Assembly (NCBI RefSeq): GCF_009729415.1
Contig: NZ_MPKW01000030.1
Location: 183,203 to 247,202, forward strand
Direction: 5' to 3'
Source: Mycolicibacterium sp. CBMA 234
GTDB lineage: Bacteria > Actinomycetota > Actinomycetes > Mycobacteriales > Mycobacteriaceae
DNA length: 64,000 nt
In this document: positions 52,498-60,962 of the stretch, one piece after another
Numbering within the stretch: the stretch's first letter is position 1
Layout: every line of letters begins with the position of its first letter
Position numbers and translations under genes: made by a program
The notes under the pieces: model-generated
The model's database searches: none
What the model was told of the DNA's origin: nothing
What the model saw: the letters and a program-made list of their open reading frames with translations, nothing else

Positions 52498-53633
52498 CGA
52501 TTATCGACGTGCCCGTGTCTGACATCTCCGCCGCGCCGCTGCTGCCTGCCGAGGGCGAGACCGGCGTGGTGCACATCGGCTCGCTGACGCTCGAAAGCGG
52601 CATCGTGCTGCCCGACGTGTCCATCGCGGTGCAGCGGTGGGGTGAGCTGTCCCCCACCGCCGACAACGTCGTGATGGTGCTGCACGCGCTCACCGGAGAC
52701 TCGCACATCACCGGTCCGGCCGGCCCTGACCACCCCACTGGCGGGTGGTGGGACGGCGTCGCCGGTCCCGGTGCGCCGATCGACACCGACCGCTGGTGCG
52801 CCATCGCTACCAACGTGCTCGGCGGCTGCCGTGGATCGACCGGGCCCAGCTCGCCCGCTCCCGACGGAAAGCCCTGGGGCTCAAGGTTTCCCGCCATCAC
52901 GGTGCGCGACCAGGTGAATGCCGATCTGGCGGCCCTGGCCGCGCTCGGCATCACGCAGGTGGCCGCGGTGGTCGGTGGCTCGATGGGTGGCGCGCGGGCG
53001 CTGGAATGGCTTGTGGGACATCCCGATACGGTGCGGGCCGGCCTCGTACTGGCGGTCGGCGCCCGGGCCACCGCTGACCAGATCGGCACCCAGTGCGCTC
53101 AGGTCGCGGCCATCCAGGCCGACCCGGACTGGGCCGGTGGCGATTACTACCTGACGGGTCGTACCCCGGACGCCGGGATTCAGATCGCCCGCAGGTTCGC
53201 CCACCTGACGTACCGCGGCGAGAAGGAACTCGACGACCGGTTCCGCAACACCGCGCAGAGTCACGAAAACAGTTCTGCCGATGGGCTTTACGCGGTCGAG
53301 AGCTACCTGGAGTACCAGGGGCGCAAACTGGCCGCCCGGTTCGACGCCGGCACCTACGTGGCACTGACGGATGCGCTCAGCAGTCACGACGTCGGGCGCG
53401 GACGGGGCGGTGTCGCCACCGCACTCGGCAACTGTCTGGTACCCGTGATCATCGGGGGCATCACCTCTGATCGGCTGTATCCCATTCGGCTGCAAGAGGA
53501 ATTGGCCACGTTGTTGCCGGGTTGCCCGGGGCTTGAGGTCATCGAGTCCGACTACGGCCACGACGGATTCCTGGTCGAGACCGACAAGGTGGGCGTGCTG
53601 ATTCGTCAGACGCTGGACTTGGCATCCCGGTGA
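52494..53633 (+). CDS. metX: Homoserine O-acetyltransferase
   Basis: 379 residues, alpha/beta hydrolase fold. Makes O-acetylhomoserine, the substrate of the preceding enzyme. Catalytic triad: Ser163 (VVGGSMGGARALEW), Asp326 (ITSDRLYPIRLQ) and His356 (DYGHDGFLVE). GTG overlaps the metC stop (GTGA), so translation is coupled. Known as metA in M. tuberculosis (Rv3341). Followed by an overlapping methyltransferase gene. Confidence 0.96.
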   Translation: MTIIDVPVSDISAAPLLPAEGETGVVHIGSLTLESGIVLPDVSIAVQRWGELSPTADNVVMVLHALTGDSHITGPAGPDHPTGGWWDGVAGPGAPIDTDRWCAIATNVLGGCRGSTGPSSPAPDGKPWGSRFPAITVRDQVNADLAALAALGITQVAAVVGGSMGGARALEWLVGHPDTVRAGLVLAVGARATADQIGTQCAQVAAIQADPDWAGGDYYLTGRTPDAGIQIARRFAHLTYRGEKELDDRFRNTAQSHENSSADGLYAVESYLEYQGRKLAARFDAGTYVALTDALSSHDVGRGRGGVATALGNCLVPVIIGGITSDRLYPIRLQEELATLLPGCPGLEVIESDYGHDGFLVETDKVGVLIRQTLDLASR

Positions 53634-54346
53634 CGGGCGAGCGCTCACTGTCCTTCGGCGAACAGGCCGCTGCCTATGAACGCGGACGGCCGTCGTACCC
53701 GCCGGAGGCCATCAACTGGCTGTTGCCTGCCGGTGCCGTCGACGTCCTCGACCTCGGTGCCGGGACCGGCAAACTGACCGTCCGACTGGCCGAACGCGGC
53801 CTGACGGTGACGGCGGTCGACCCCATCCCCGAGATGCTCGAGGTGCTCAGCGCGTCGCTGCCGTCGGTGCCGGCATTGCTTGGCACGGCTGAGGAAATCC
53901 CATTGCCCGACAACAGTGTTGACGCCGTGCTGGTGGCCCAGGCCTGGCACTGGTTCGCCCCGGAGCGGGCCGCCGCCGAAGTGGCTCGGGTGCTGCGACC
54001 GGGCGGCCGGCTGGGCTTGGTGTGGAACATCCGCGACGAGCGACTTGGCTGGGTCAAGGAGTTGAGCCGGATCATCGGACCCGAATACGACCCGTCGCAA
54101 TCCACGCTGCCCGACGCGTTCACGGACCTCGAGACCGATCGAGTCGAGTGGACGAGCTACCTTACGCCGCAAGCACTTCTGGACCTCGTCGCGTCACGCA
54201 GCTACTGCATCACCTCGCCCGCCGACGTGCGCCGTCAGGTGTTGGACGAAGTTCGCGAGCTGCTCACCACGCATCCCGCGCTGGCCAGCAGCACTGGCCT
54301 GGCGCTGCCGTACGTCACGCACTGCGTGCGGGCGACACTGGCCTGA
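53630..54346 (+). CDS. Class I SAM-dependent methyltransferase (Rv3342-like)
   Basis: 238 residues. SAM-binding motif VLDLGAGTGKLTVRLAERG, then TAVDPIPEML, motif II AVLVAQAWHWF and ARVLRPGGRLGLVWN. GTG overlaps the metX stop (GTGA), making a three-gene met operon controlled by SAM-IV. Its target molecule is unknown. A gene for a SAM user under a SAM-sensing switch is logical but its role is inference. Confidence 0.9.
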   Translation: MTGERSLSFGEQAAAYERGRPSYPPEAINWLLPAGAVDVLDLGAGTGKLTVRLAERGLTVTAVDPIPEMLEVLSASLPSVPALLGTAEEIPLPDNSVDAVLVAQAWHWFAPERAAAEVARVLRPGGRLGLVWNIRDERLGWVKELSRIIGPEYDPSQSTLPDAFTDLETDRVEWTSYLTPQALLDLVASRSYCITSPADVRRQVLDEVRELLTTHPALASSTGLALPYVTHCVRATLA

Positions 54347-54349
54347 CAG

Positions 54350-55852
54350 TCACCCGACCCAGCGGTGAAGTTGGGCCGTCAACCGGTTGGCATCAGCATC
54401 GGTGAAAGTGTCGGCAGCCCAGGCCACATAGCCGTCGGGCCGGATCAGCATGGCTGCCGGCCCGCCGGCGATGGTCCCATCGACGACGTCGACTCGATCG
54501 CGCCAATCCTGCGCTACCGGCTCCGCGGCCCCACCGGCCAAGTCCACCAGTACTGGCCGGGCCGTGTGCAGTAGCTCGGCGACTCGCCGCCCGTCGTCGA
54601 GGCTGAGATCGGGCACCAAGCGGCCGGACAGCGCGTGGTCGTCGCCGACGTCGTAGCGAACGTCGGAGCCGGCCAGCAGGTTGCCCATGTGTTCGACCAC
54701 GCCAGGAATATGGAGCAGCTCGCCGAAAAGCTCTCGCAGGGCGGTGATTTCCGGCCCCGGTGACATCATGGCGATCTGCGACTGCGACTGCATCATGACC
54801 CGCTGCCCCACCGGATGTCGCTCGGACTCATAGCTGTCCAGCAGACCGGGCGACGCCGTGCCGTCGATCTCGGCGGCTAGTTTCCAGCCCAGGTTGAAAG
54901 CATCCGACATCCCGAGATTCAGCCCTGGCCCGCCGAGCGGTGAATGCACATGCGCGGCATCACCGACCAACAGAATCCGACCGACGCGGTATCGGTCGGC
55001 CTGGCGGGTGTTCTGTCCGTCGATACGCAGATTGGCCTTGGGGCCCTCCCACTGCGGTTCCTCGATCGGCACATCGACACCGAGGATGCGCAGCAGACTC
55101 CCCCGCAACTCCGCCACCGACATCTCCCCCTCAGCGCTACCGGGAGTGTGGCCGTATTCGATGGTGCCGATCATCGGACGCGTCGGCTCCATCATCATGA
55201 CCATCACCACGCCGCGGTCAAGTCTGTTGTGCCGGAACGGGATATGGCCATAGCCATCAATCTCGAGGGCACGGTCGACAACACGGATTTGTTCGGGCAG
55301 ATGCACGTGCGCGACCCGGCTGACGGTGCCGGTGGTGTGGCCGGGGAATTCGATTCCGGCCTGCTTGCGCACGATGCTGCGACCGCCGTCGGCGCCCACC
55401 AAGTAGCTGGTCTCCAGTTGGTAGTCGCCGTCCGCGGCGGCCACCGACACGGCCACCTGGTCGCCCATGTCGATCAGGCCGACAAGTTCATGGCCCCAGC
55501 GGATTTCGATTCCCAGGTCACGCGCCCGCTGCTCGAGGATTGCAACCATCCGGGGTTGTGGGATCCGCAGGTGGTACATCGGTTTGTCGGCCAGGCCGGC
55601 GAAGCGCAGCGGCAGTCCCGCGAACATCCACTCGTACGCCGGTTCGGGCGGCTCAGGCTGGCCGCTCAGCACGGGATACAAGCCCCGCATGTCGAGTTGG
55701 CGAATGACTTGTCCCACAAAGCCATTGGCCTTGAGTTCGGCGCTGGGGGCCGGCAGCTTGTCCAGCACCACCGGCCGCACACCGGCCAACGCGAGTTCGC
55801 AGGCCAGCATCAGGCCGTTTGGTCCGGCCCCGGAAATCACCACATCTGTCAT
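54350..55852 (-). CDS. FAD-dependent aromatic hydroxylase (PheA/TfdB/MhpA type)
   Basis: 500 residues. Class A flavoprotein monooxygenase with GxGxxG (VVISGAGPNGLMLACELA), the DG motif VGADGGRSIVRKQAG and the GD motif LVGDAAHVHSPLGGPGLNLGM. Hydroxylates a phenol-like or polyketide ring using NAD(P)H. Its ATG overlaps the TetR stop (ATGA), and AAGGAGG lies 5 bases upstream inside the TetR gene's last codons, so the regulator and enzyme form one operon. Substrate unknown. Confidence 0.9.
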   Translation of the reverse strand: MTDVVISGAGPNGLMLACELALAGVRPVVLDKLPAPSAELKANGFVGQVIRQLDMRGLYPVLSGQPEPPEPAYEWMFAGLPLRFAGLADKPMYHLRIPQPRMVAILEQRARDLGIEIRWGHELVGLIDMGDQVAVSVAAADGDYQLETSYLVGADGGRSIVRKQAGIEFPGHTTGTVSRVAHVHLPEQIRVVDRALEIDGYGHIPFRHNRLDRGVVMVMMMEPTRPMIGTIEYGHTPGSAEGEMSVAELRGSLLRILGVDVPIEEPQWEGPKANLRIDGQNTRQADRYRVGRILLVGDAAHVHSPLGGPGLNLGMSDAFNLGWKLAAEIDGTASPGLLDSYESERHPVGQRVMMQSQSQIAMMSPGPEITALRELFGELLHIPGVVEHMGNLLAGSDVRYDVGDDHALSGRLVPDLSLDDGRRVAELLHTARPVLVDLAGGAAEPVAQDWRDRVDVVDGTIAGGPAAMLIRPDGYVAWAADTFTDADANRLTAQLHRWVG

Positions 55853-56484
55853 CGACGCCTCCTTCGGGGCGGTTCGGGCAGCCCGGCCGCCACTTGAGCC
55901 AACCCACTACGGACCAGTTCCCCGAAGGACACCGGCGGGTCAGCGGCCGCGTACGTATCAGCCGCGGCGTCACCAACTGCGCGGATCACCGAGGCGACCA
56001 GGCGCGGATACATATCGCGCGCCGGGTCGGTACCGGTTCGTGCGGCAATCACCGCAACCCATTCATCGAACAGATCGCGTGACATCGCGTTGCGAACTCG
56101 GGTGCTCAGCAAGAATTTTCGCACTTCGACAAAGTCTTCGCGAGCGGTTATTCGGCTCGGGCCACTGTCGGCGTCGTCGTCCTCCAACGGTTTGAGCACG
56201 GCTGCGGTGATCGAAGTCCACAACGGCTCGTCCGGGGGACGACGGCGCAGTTCGCTGATACTGCTTCGCATCCGTTCGGACTGCCAGTGGGCCAACGCCT
56301 CGTACTTGCCGGTGAAATAGTTGTTGAACGTCCGCAGCGACACCCCCGCCAACGCGGCGATCGCTTCTCGCGTCACGTTCTCGAAGTCCTCTTGAATGGC
56401 CAGCTGCAGCGCAGCGTCACTCAGCGCCTTGCGGGTGTCAGCCTTCTTGCGTTCGCGCAGACCGGATTCAGCTGATTCGGACAT
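55849..56484 (-). CDS. TetR-family regulator of the aromatic hydroxylase
   Basis: 211 residues. HTH TREAIAALAGVSLRTFNNYFTGKYEAL near residues 38-64. The C-terminus ends in five Arg whose codons (CGA AGG AGG CGT CGA) also contain the ribosome site of the hydroxylase. Two copies of a TTGCAC...GGGCA repeat lie upstream (56506-56536). Likely self-controlled and inducible by an aromatic compound. Confidence 0.9.
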   Translation of the reverse strand: MSESAESGLRERKKADTRKALSDAALQLAIQEDFENVTREAIAALAGVSLRTFNNYFTGKYEALAHWQSERMRSSISELRRRPPDEPLWTSITAAVLKPLEDDDADSGPSRITAREDFVEVRKFLLSTRVRNAMSRDLFDEWVAVIAARTGTDPARDMYPRLVASVIRAVGDAAADTYAAADPPVSFGELVRSGLAQVAAGLPEPPRRRRR

Positions 56485-56505
56485 GACGCCACCCTACCGA
56501 GAATT

Positions 56506-56536
56506 TTGCACACCGGGCACGATTGCACATCGGGCA
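56506..56536. promoter_or_regulatory. Paired direct repeats upstream of the minus-strand TetR gene
   Basis: ttgcacaccgggca (56506-56519) and ttgcacatcgggca (56523-56536), 13 of 14 identical, 17 bases apart. Each is a partial dyad (TTGC-N7-GCA). They start 22 bases before the ATG at 56484. Confidence 0.6.
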
Positions 56537-56549
56537 ATTTTCATGACGC

Positions 56550-56578
56550 TGACTGACCTCAGTCATTGACTTGAGTCA
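56550..56578. promoter_or_regulatory. Two TGACT/AGTCA dyads upstream of the plus-strand TetR gene
   Basis: tgactgacctcagtca (56550-56565, arms 7 bases, perfect) and tgacttgagtca (56567-56578, arms 5 bases, perfect), side by side, 27 bases before the ATG at 56605. They fit operators for the TetR protein of the VWA/AAA cluster. Confidence 0.7.
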
Positions 56579-56604
56579 GCTAGACGAGTACAACTTGAGC
56601 CACC

Positions 56605-57213
56605 ATGACCAGCACCACCGGTAAACCGTCGCTGCGCGAAGCCAAACGCCTGGAAACCCGGCAGCGCGTGCTCGACGCGGCGATCACCGAGTTCAAGCGC
56701 ACCGGCATGGCAGACGCCGACGTGGGCGCCATCGTCGCGGCCGCGGGCGTCGCGCACGGCACGTTCTACTTCCACTTCCCCACAAAGGAACACGTGCTGT
56801 TCGAGCTCGAACGCCAAGCAGAGGAATCCGCCGGCAGCGAGCTCGCCACGTTCCTGCAGACCCCGCACACGCTCGAGGCCGCCCTGAACGAGGTGGTCCG
56901 GGTCATCGTGGCCGTGGAACAGCGGCTCGGCCGACTGCTCTTCAAAGACGTTCTGGCCCTGCACTTCTCCTCGAACCGGCCACTGGACGACGAATGGACC
57001 GACCACCGGGTGATCGTGCTCGTGGTCCAGGAGATCGAACGGGCGCGGCAGTCCGGAGAGGCAGATGCGGACGTCGACCCGTTCCACAGCGCGGTCTATT
57101 TCCTGCTCAGCCTCTACGCCCTGCTGACCACGAGCCGCGGCGCGGACCAGATCCGCACCGCCCTGCTGGACAACTTCGTCAACACCGCGCTGCGAGGTAT
57201 CGCGGCCCGATAA
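56605..57213 (+). CDS. TetR-family regulator heading the VWA/AAA membrane cluster
   Basis: 202 residues. HTH DADVGAIVAAAGVAHGTFYFHFPTKEHV near residues 38-64. The next gene starts 14 bases later behind GGAGGAG, so the regulator is the first gene of the six-gene cluster. It has its own dyads upstream (56550-56578). No ligand can be guessed. Divergent from the other TetR gene. Confidence 0.9.
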   Translation: MTSTTGKPSLREAKRLETRQRVLDAAITEFKRTGMADADVGAIVAAAGVAHGTFYFHFPTKEHVLFELERQAEESAGSELATFLQTPHTLEAALNEVVRVIVAVEQRLGRLLFKDVLALHFSSNRPLDDEWTDHRVIVLVVQEIERARQSGEADADVDPFHSAVYFLLSLYALLTTSRGADQIRTALLDNFVNTALRGIAAR

Positions 57214-57227
57214 CCGGAGGAGACACC

Positions 57228-57326
57228 ATGTGGCAGGAAATCGCCCGCCTCGCCATCGCATGGGGCGCCATGGCCGCCCTCATCGCGTTCTGGTACTGGA
57301 TGTTCTCGAACATCGGCACGTTCTGA
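57228..57326 (+). CDS. 32-residue single-pass membrane protein
   Basis: Starts MWQEIARLAIAWGAMAALIA and ends FSNIGTF: one membrane helix rich in Trp (three in all). GGAGGAGACACC precedes the ATG with ideal spacing, which makes it a real gene in spite of its size. It lies 14 bases after the TetR stop and 16 before the VWA gene. Probably a small subunit or assembly factor of the membrane complex coded downstream. Confidence 0.75.
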   Translation: MWQEIARLAIAWGAMAALIAFWYWMFSNIGTF

Positions 57327-57342
57327 GCCGGCCGGTCCTCAA

Positions 57343-58866
57343 GTGTCCCAAGCAATTACGGCCGCAGAACTCGAGCGCACCTGCGCGGTGACCGCGGTGG
57401 CACTGTCCGAGCGGCGGCGAGCTGGGGTGCGACTTATCTCCGGCGAGCACCGCCGCTTCGGGCTGAGCGCCGGCCGAACCGTCATCCATGTGCCATACCC
57501 GGCGCCCCCACCTGACTGGACCTTGCGCACCTACACCTGCGGTGTCGCTCTGCAGTGCGCACCGTCGAAAGATCGGATCGCGCAGTACCCGCTGCACCGG
57601 CTGTCGGCACGCGAACTCGGAGCGCTCAGCCTCATCGAGGGCGGGGTCGCACTGGGCTGGGTGGCCGGCCGCTGGCCGGGCCTGCTCCCAGAAGCCCGCC
57701 GGGTGCTGCCCGACCTGGAGCTGGCCGACCCGGACCTCGATGCCGGCGAAATCCTCTGTCGAACAGACGCATTGGCGCGGTCCGATGCCCGTCTGACGGA
57801 CTACCCGGTGCTCGGCGAACCGCCACTGAATCCGCCCGGCGCGCGCACTCTGGCGAGCTCGATCCGGCGGACACTCGGACGCATGCCGTGGACGTCGTCG
57901 CGCTCGGATGCCCAACGGCTGATGTCGATCCCGGTCGGTGGCGAGGGCGGGGTGCGCAACGCCAATCTGCCACCGGCCAGCCGGCCCGAGGACGACGACC
58001 TGGACGTCCGGCCGGACCAACGCACGGGAATCCCCTACCCTGAATGGAATTCGTGGCGCGGCCAGTTCCTGACCGATCACGTCGCCGTCCTGGAACGCCG
58101 GCAGACTCGGCACGACCGACGGGGTGGCGCATCCCCGGATGTCCGGCGCTGGTTCGACGAACCTACTCACCACGCCATGACCAATCGACTCGAGGACGGC
58201 AGCGATCTCGACGTCGACGCCTACGTCGCGGCCTACGCGGACGCGCGCGCGGGTTCGCAGCAGGAGCCGAAGGTGTTCCGTGCCTTGCTGCCCAGCGCGC
58301 GCGACACCGTCACCGCCGTGCTGCTGGATGGCAGCTCGTCACTCGGCGTGCATCAGGGCCGGGTCTTCGACCTCGAATTGGCTTGCGCCGACGCACTTTC
58401 CCGGGCCATGACGGTGGCCCGGGAGCGGCACGGCATCTTCGTCTTCAGCGGCAACACCCGGCACCGGGTCGACGTCCGGTGCCTGAAAGACTTCAGCGAC
58501 AAACACTTTGCGCTGCCCAGCAAGTCCGGACTGGTCACGGGCGGCTACACCCGACTCGGCGCACCCATCCGGCACCTGACCGGCCGCCTGCTGACGCAAC
58601 CCGCGCAACGTCGCATCCTCATCGTGATCGGCGACGGACTGATCTCCGACGAAGGCTACGAAGGCCGGTACGCGTGGGCTGACGTCGCGCACGCAGTCGG
58701 TGAGGCCGATGAGGCCGGCGTCGGCGTCTATTACCTGGGTCTCGGGCCAGTGCGGGTGGATCCGCTGCCCGAGGTCTTCGGCTCCCGACGGTCCCAGCGG
58801 ATCCGCCGCGTCGAGGAACTCCCCCGCGTCCTGGCGCACGTGCACCGAGAGTTGGTATCCGCATGA
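57343..58866 (+). CDS. VWA-domain protein (NorD/CoxE-like)
   Basis: 507 residues from GTG 57343. The N-terminal 300 residues have no motif that I recognise. The C-terminal VWA domain carries a MIDAS site: Asp329-Gly-Ser-Ser-Ser (VLLDGSSSLG), TGGYTRLGAP and IVIGDGLISDEGY. In NorQ/NorD, CbbQ/CbbO and CoxD/CoxE pairs the VWA protein joins a MoxR-type AAA ATPase to the metalloenzyme being matured. The stop overlaps the AAA start (ATGA), as in those pairs. Confidence 0.87.
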   Translation: MSQAITAAELERTCAVTAVALSERRRAGVRLISGEHRRFGLSAGRTVIHVPYPAPPPDWTLRTYTCGVALQCAPSKDRIAQYPLHRLSARELGALSLIEGGVALGWVAGRWPGLLPEARRVLPDLELADPDLDAGEILCRTDALARSDARLTDYPVLGEPPLNPPGARTLASSIRRTLGRMPWTSSRSDAQRLMSIPVGGEGGVRNANLPPASRPEDDDLDVRPDQRTGIPYPEWNSWRGQFLTDHVAVLERRQTRHDRRGGASPDVRRWFDEPTHHAMTNRLEDGSDLDVDAYVAAYADARAGSQQEPKVFRALLPSARDTVTAVLLDGSSSLGVHQGRVFDLELACADALSRAMTVARERHGIFVFSGNTRHRVDVRCLKDFSDKHFALPSKSGLVTGGYTRLGAPIRHLTGRLLTQPAQRRILIVIGDGLISDEGYEGRYAWADVAHAVGEADEAGVGVYYLGLGPVRVDPLPEVFGSRRSQRIRRVEELPRVLAHVHRELVSA

Positions 58867-59669
58867 CACATTGGGCCACAACCGATTCGCCGTACCTGCC
58901 CGCCGGCAACGAGGTGACCACCTTCACCCAGGCCTATCAACGGCAACTGCCGGTGATGCTCACCGGGCCGACGGGGTGCGGCAAGACTCGCTTTGTCGAG
59001 CACATGGGAAACCTGTTGGGCCGCCCGGTGGTAACCATCAGCTGCCATGACGATCTGACCAGTTCTGACCTGGTCGGTCGATTCGTGGTCGCCGGCGGCG
59101 ACGTGCTGTGGACCGACGGCCCGCTGACCCGTGCCGTCAAGGACGGCGCCATCTGCTACCTCGATGAAGTGGTGGAAGCTCGCCACGACTCGCTGGCGAT
59201 CCTTCATTCGCTGACCGATCACCGTCGCACCCTGTATCTGGACCGCGCCGGTGAGGTGGTGCGAGCGCCCGCCACTTTCCTGCTGGTCTGCTCGTACAAC
59301 CCGGCCTACCGCCATTCGCTGAAGGACCTCAAGCCGTCGTTCCGGCAGCGGTTCGTCACCATCGCGATGAGCTACCTGGCGCCCGAGCGCGAAGCGGAGG
59401 TCCTGGTCGGCGAGACCGGCATCGAATCCAGCGCCGCACGACGGCTTGTACAGTGCGCCAACAGTATTCGCCAGGCTGACGATGCCTTCCACTTCGAGCC
59501 GCCGTCCACGCGGGTGCTGGTCAGCGCAGCACATCTCGTCGCTGCGGGAGCCGACGAGATGTCGGCCGCCGAAGCTGCGGTGCTCGCTCCACTGAGCAGC
59601 GACGGCGCCATCGGAGACGGCCTGCGCGAGATCGCCGCGGCCTGCCTGCAGCCGGCAGGCATCCGGTGA
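58863..59669 (+). CDS. MoxR-family AAA ATPase (CbbQ/NirQ/NorQ type)
   Basis: 268 residues. Walker A is LTGPTGCGKTR (Gly35 to Thr42), Walker B is AICYLDEVVEA (Asp101-Glu102), then sensor 1 LLVCSYNP and an Arg-rich finger region KPSFRQRFV. The CbbQ/NorQ C-terminal lid follows. It should work with the VWA protein to remodel or insert metal in a client protein. No norB or norC gene is near; the membrane proteins downstream are the natural client candidates. Confidence 0.9.
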   Translation: MTHWATTDSPYLPAGNEVTTFTQAYQRQLPVMLTGPTGCGKTRFVEHMGNLLGRPVVTISCHDDLTSSDLVGRFVVAGGDVLWTDGPLTRAVKDGAICYLDEVVEARHDSLAILHSLTDHRRTLYLDRAGEVVRAPATFLLVCSYNPAYRHSLKDLKPSFRQRFVTIAMSYLAPEREAEVLVGETGIESSAARRLVQCANSIRQADDAFHFEPPSTRVLVSAAHLVAAGADEMSAAEAAVLAPLSSDGAIGDGLREIAAACLQPAGIR

Positions 59670-59712
59670 GCCATCCCACGAGAACATCTGCCAGGAAAGG
59701 AGTTTCACGGTC

Positions 59713-59841
59713 ATGAACGAACAGGATCGCAAACGCAAACGGGCACTGATCGCCTTCCAGCTGTTCGCCTACGGGTGGCTGTTGGCGATGTTCCTGATCC
59801 AGCTGCACATGTCGATCGTCCGGGGCTGGTGGTCGCTGTGA
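59713..59841 (+). CDS. 42-residue single-pass membrane protein
   Basis: Begins MNEQDRKRKRALIAFQLFAY and ends HMSIVRGWWSL: a basic N-terminus, one membrane helix (about residues 12-32) and a Trp-rich end. AAAGGAG lies about 10 bases before the ATG. Its stop overlaps the GTG start of the next gene, so the two are coupled. It is the second mini-protein of the cluster. Confidence 0.75.
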   Translation: MNEQDRKRKRALIAFQLFAYGWLLAMFLIQLHMSIVRGWWSL

Positions 59842-60527
59842 GTTCGACGACCATACCGACAGTCAGCTACGACCAGCATCACGACGAATCCCGGCTTGCT
59901 CAACGACAGGCGGACCGCTGGCTCATCACCGGCACCCTGCTGATGGGGTCGATGTTCATCGGTTTCGTCGGGCTGCCGTTCTTCCTGCGCGGCGTCTGGC
60001 TCCAGCGACGCGCGCAGAAGGCCGGTTTATCGGTCCGGCCGATCATCGTGACGCTCATCGGCTACCTGGTGATCCTCGACGCCGCGCTCAACAGCATCGG
60101 ATGGTCACTGGACCTGCTGGCCAACCACACCCTGTTGAACCGCACCATCATCACCGCGTGGGGCAACATGTTCGACGCCGGATACTTCTGGCACTACAAC
60201 GAACTGTGGATCGGCGGGGCCGGCGCGCCGGGCGAAAAGGCCTGGGAGGTCGCGCTGATTCTGACGGTGTTCACCATGCGCATCGCCGCCGGCATCGCGT
60301 TCCTCCAGATGAAGCGGTGGGGCCACCAGTGGCTCATCATCACCTGCTGGTTCGGCATCGTCATCTGGATCGGCTACACGTTCAACATGACCATGTTCGC
60401 CGACATCCGTTATGCCGGTGTGGTTTTCCCGGTCGTCGGCTGGTGGCTGTACGACATCTTCTACATCACGCCATTCCTGGCGATCCCGTATCTACACACC
60501 GTCAATCGCGAAATCTTCAGCGACTAA
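59838..60527 (+). CDS. Five-helix membrane protein of the VWA/AAA cluster, family not recognised
   Basis: 229 residues from GTG 59838. Membrane segments at about 28-50, 68-90, 136-156, 165-184 and 193-217. Potential metal ligands lie near the membrane face: His14-His15, His119-x2-Glu122 (YFWHYNELW), His163 (RWGHQW) and His220 (YLHTVN). The loop around 110-135 is rich in aromatic residues. It has no heme-binding CxxCH and does not look like NorB. A membrane metalloprotein or its anchor, with NorQ/NorD-like maturation, is my inference. It is coupled to the mini-gene before it. Confidence 0.72.
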   Translation: MSSTTIPTVSYDQHHDESRLAQRQADRWLITGTLLMGSMFIGFVGLPFFLRGVWLQRRAQKAGLSVRPIIVTLIGYLVILDAALNSIGWSLDLLANHTLLNRTIITAWGNMFDAGYFWHYNELWIGGAGAPGEKAWEVALILTVFTMRIAAGIAFLQMKRWGHQWLIITCWFGIVIWIGYTFNMTMFADIRYAGVVFPVVGWWLYDIFYITPFLAIPYLHTVNREIFSD

Positions 60528-60537
60528 AGGACTTCGA

Positions 60538-60957
60538 ATGAGCATCTCCGACACCGAGTCGCCCAAGACGGACGACAACCTGCCGCTGGGCACCACGCCG
60601 GTCTACGCCAACATGCACAAGTGGCTCAAGCGCGGCCTTTTCGTGTGCCTGTTCGGCCTCGTCATCGAAGGGTCATTCACCATGCCCGCGCTGGCCATCT
60701 GGTACGGCTGGCCGACGTTGTCGTTCAGCCAAATCTGCAGCGAACTGATGAAGGTGCGCTACTCCGACGACACCCTGGAATGCAAGTTCCCCTACGACTT
60801 TTCGGGTGCACCGTTCGGTGGTCCCGCCGAAGCGACCGGACAAAAAACCGCCCAAGACACCTGGGGCGTGCAGCCGGTGCCGCACTACCATCGCCTGGGT
60901 TTCCGGGAGCTGGTCCGAATCCACGACGAACGACTGGCCCGCACGGGCGGACACTAG
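60538..60957 (+). CDS. Single-pass membrane protein of the VWA/AAA cluster
   Basis: 139 residues from ATG 60538, 11 bases after the five-helix protein. Hydrophilic head of about 27 residues, one membrane helix (about 30-56, RGLFVCLFGLVIEGSFTMPALAI is the core), then an outer or inner domain with Cys67 and Cys82, CKFPYDFSG, and His117/His119 in PVPHYHRLG. No family recognised. It ends 6 bases from the convergent hydrolase stop, so it closes the operon. Likely subunit of the same complex. Confidence 0.7.
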   Translation: MSISDTESPKTDDNLPLGTTPVYANMHKWLKRGLFVCLFGLVIEGSFTMPALAIWYGWPTLSFSQICSELMKVRYSDDTLECKFPYDFSGAPFGGPAEATGQKTAQDTWGVQPVPHYHRLGFRELVRIHDERLARTGGH

Positions 60958-60962
60958 CGGGC

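Noticed and set aside
56605..60957. Nitric oxide reductase operon
   Set aside because: NorQ/NorD-like genes are present, but there is no NorB (12 helices) or NorC (CxxCH heme) gene among them.
59838..60957. PmoC/AmoC-type copper monooxygenase subunit
   Set aside because: Helix number and some His residues invited the idea, but I could not find the conserved Asp/His ligand pattern of that family.
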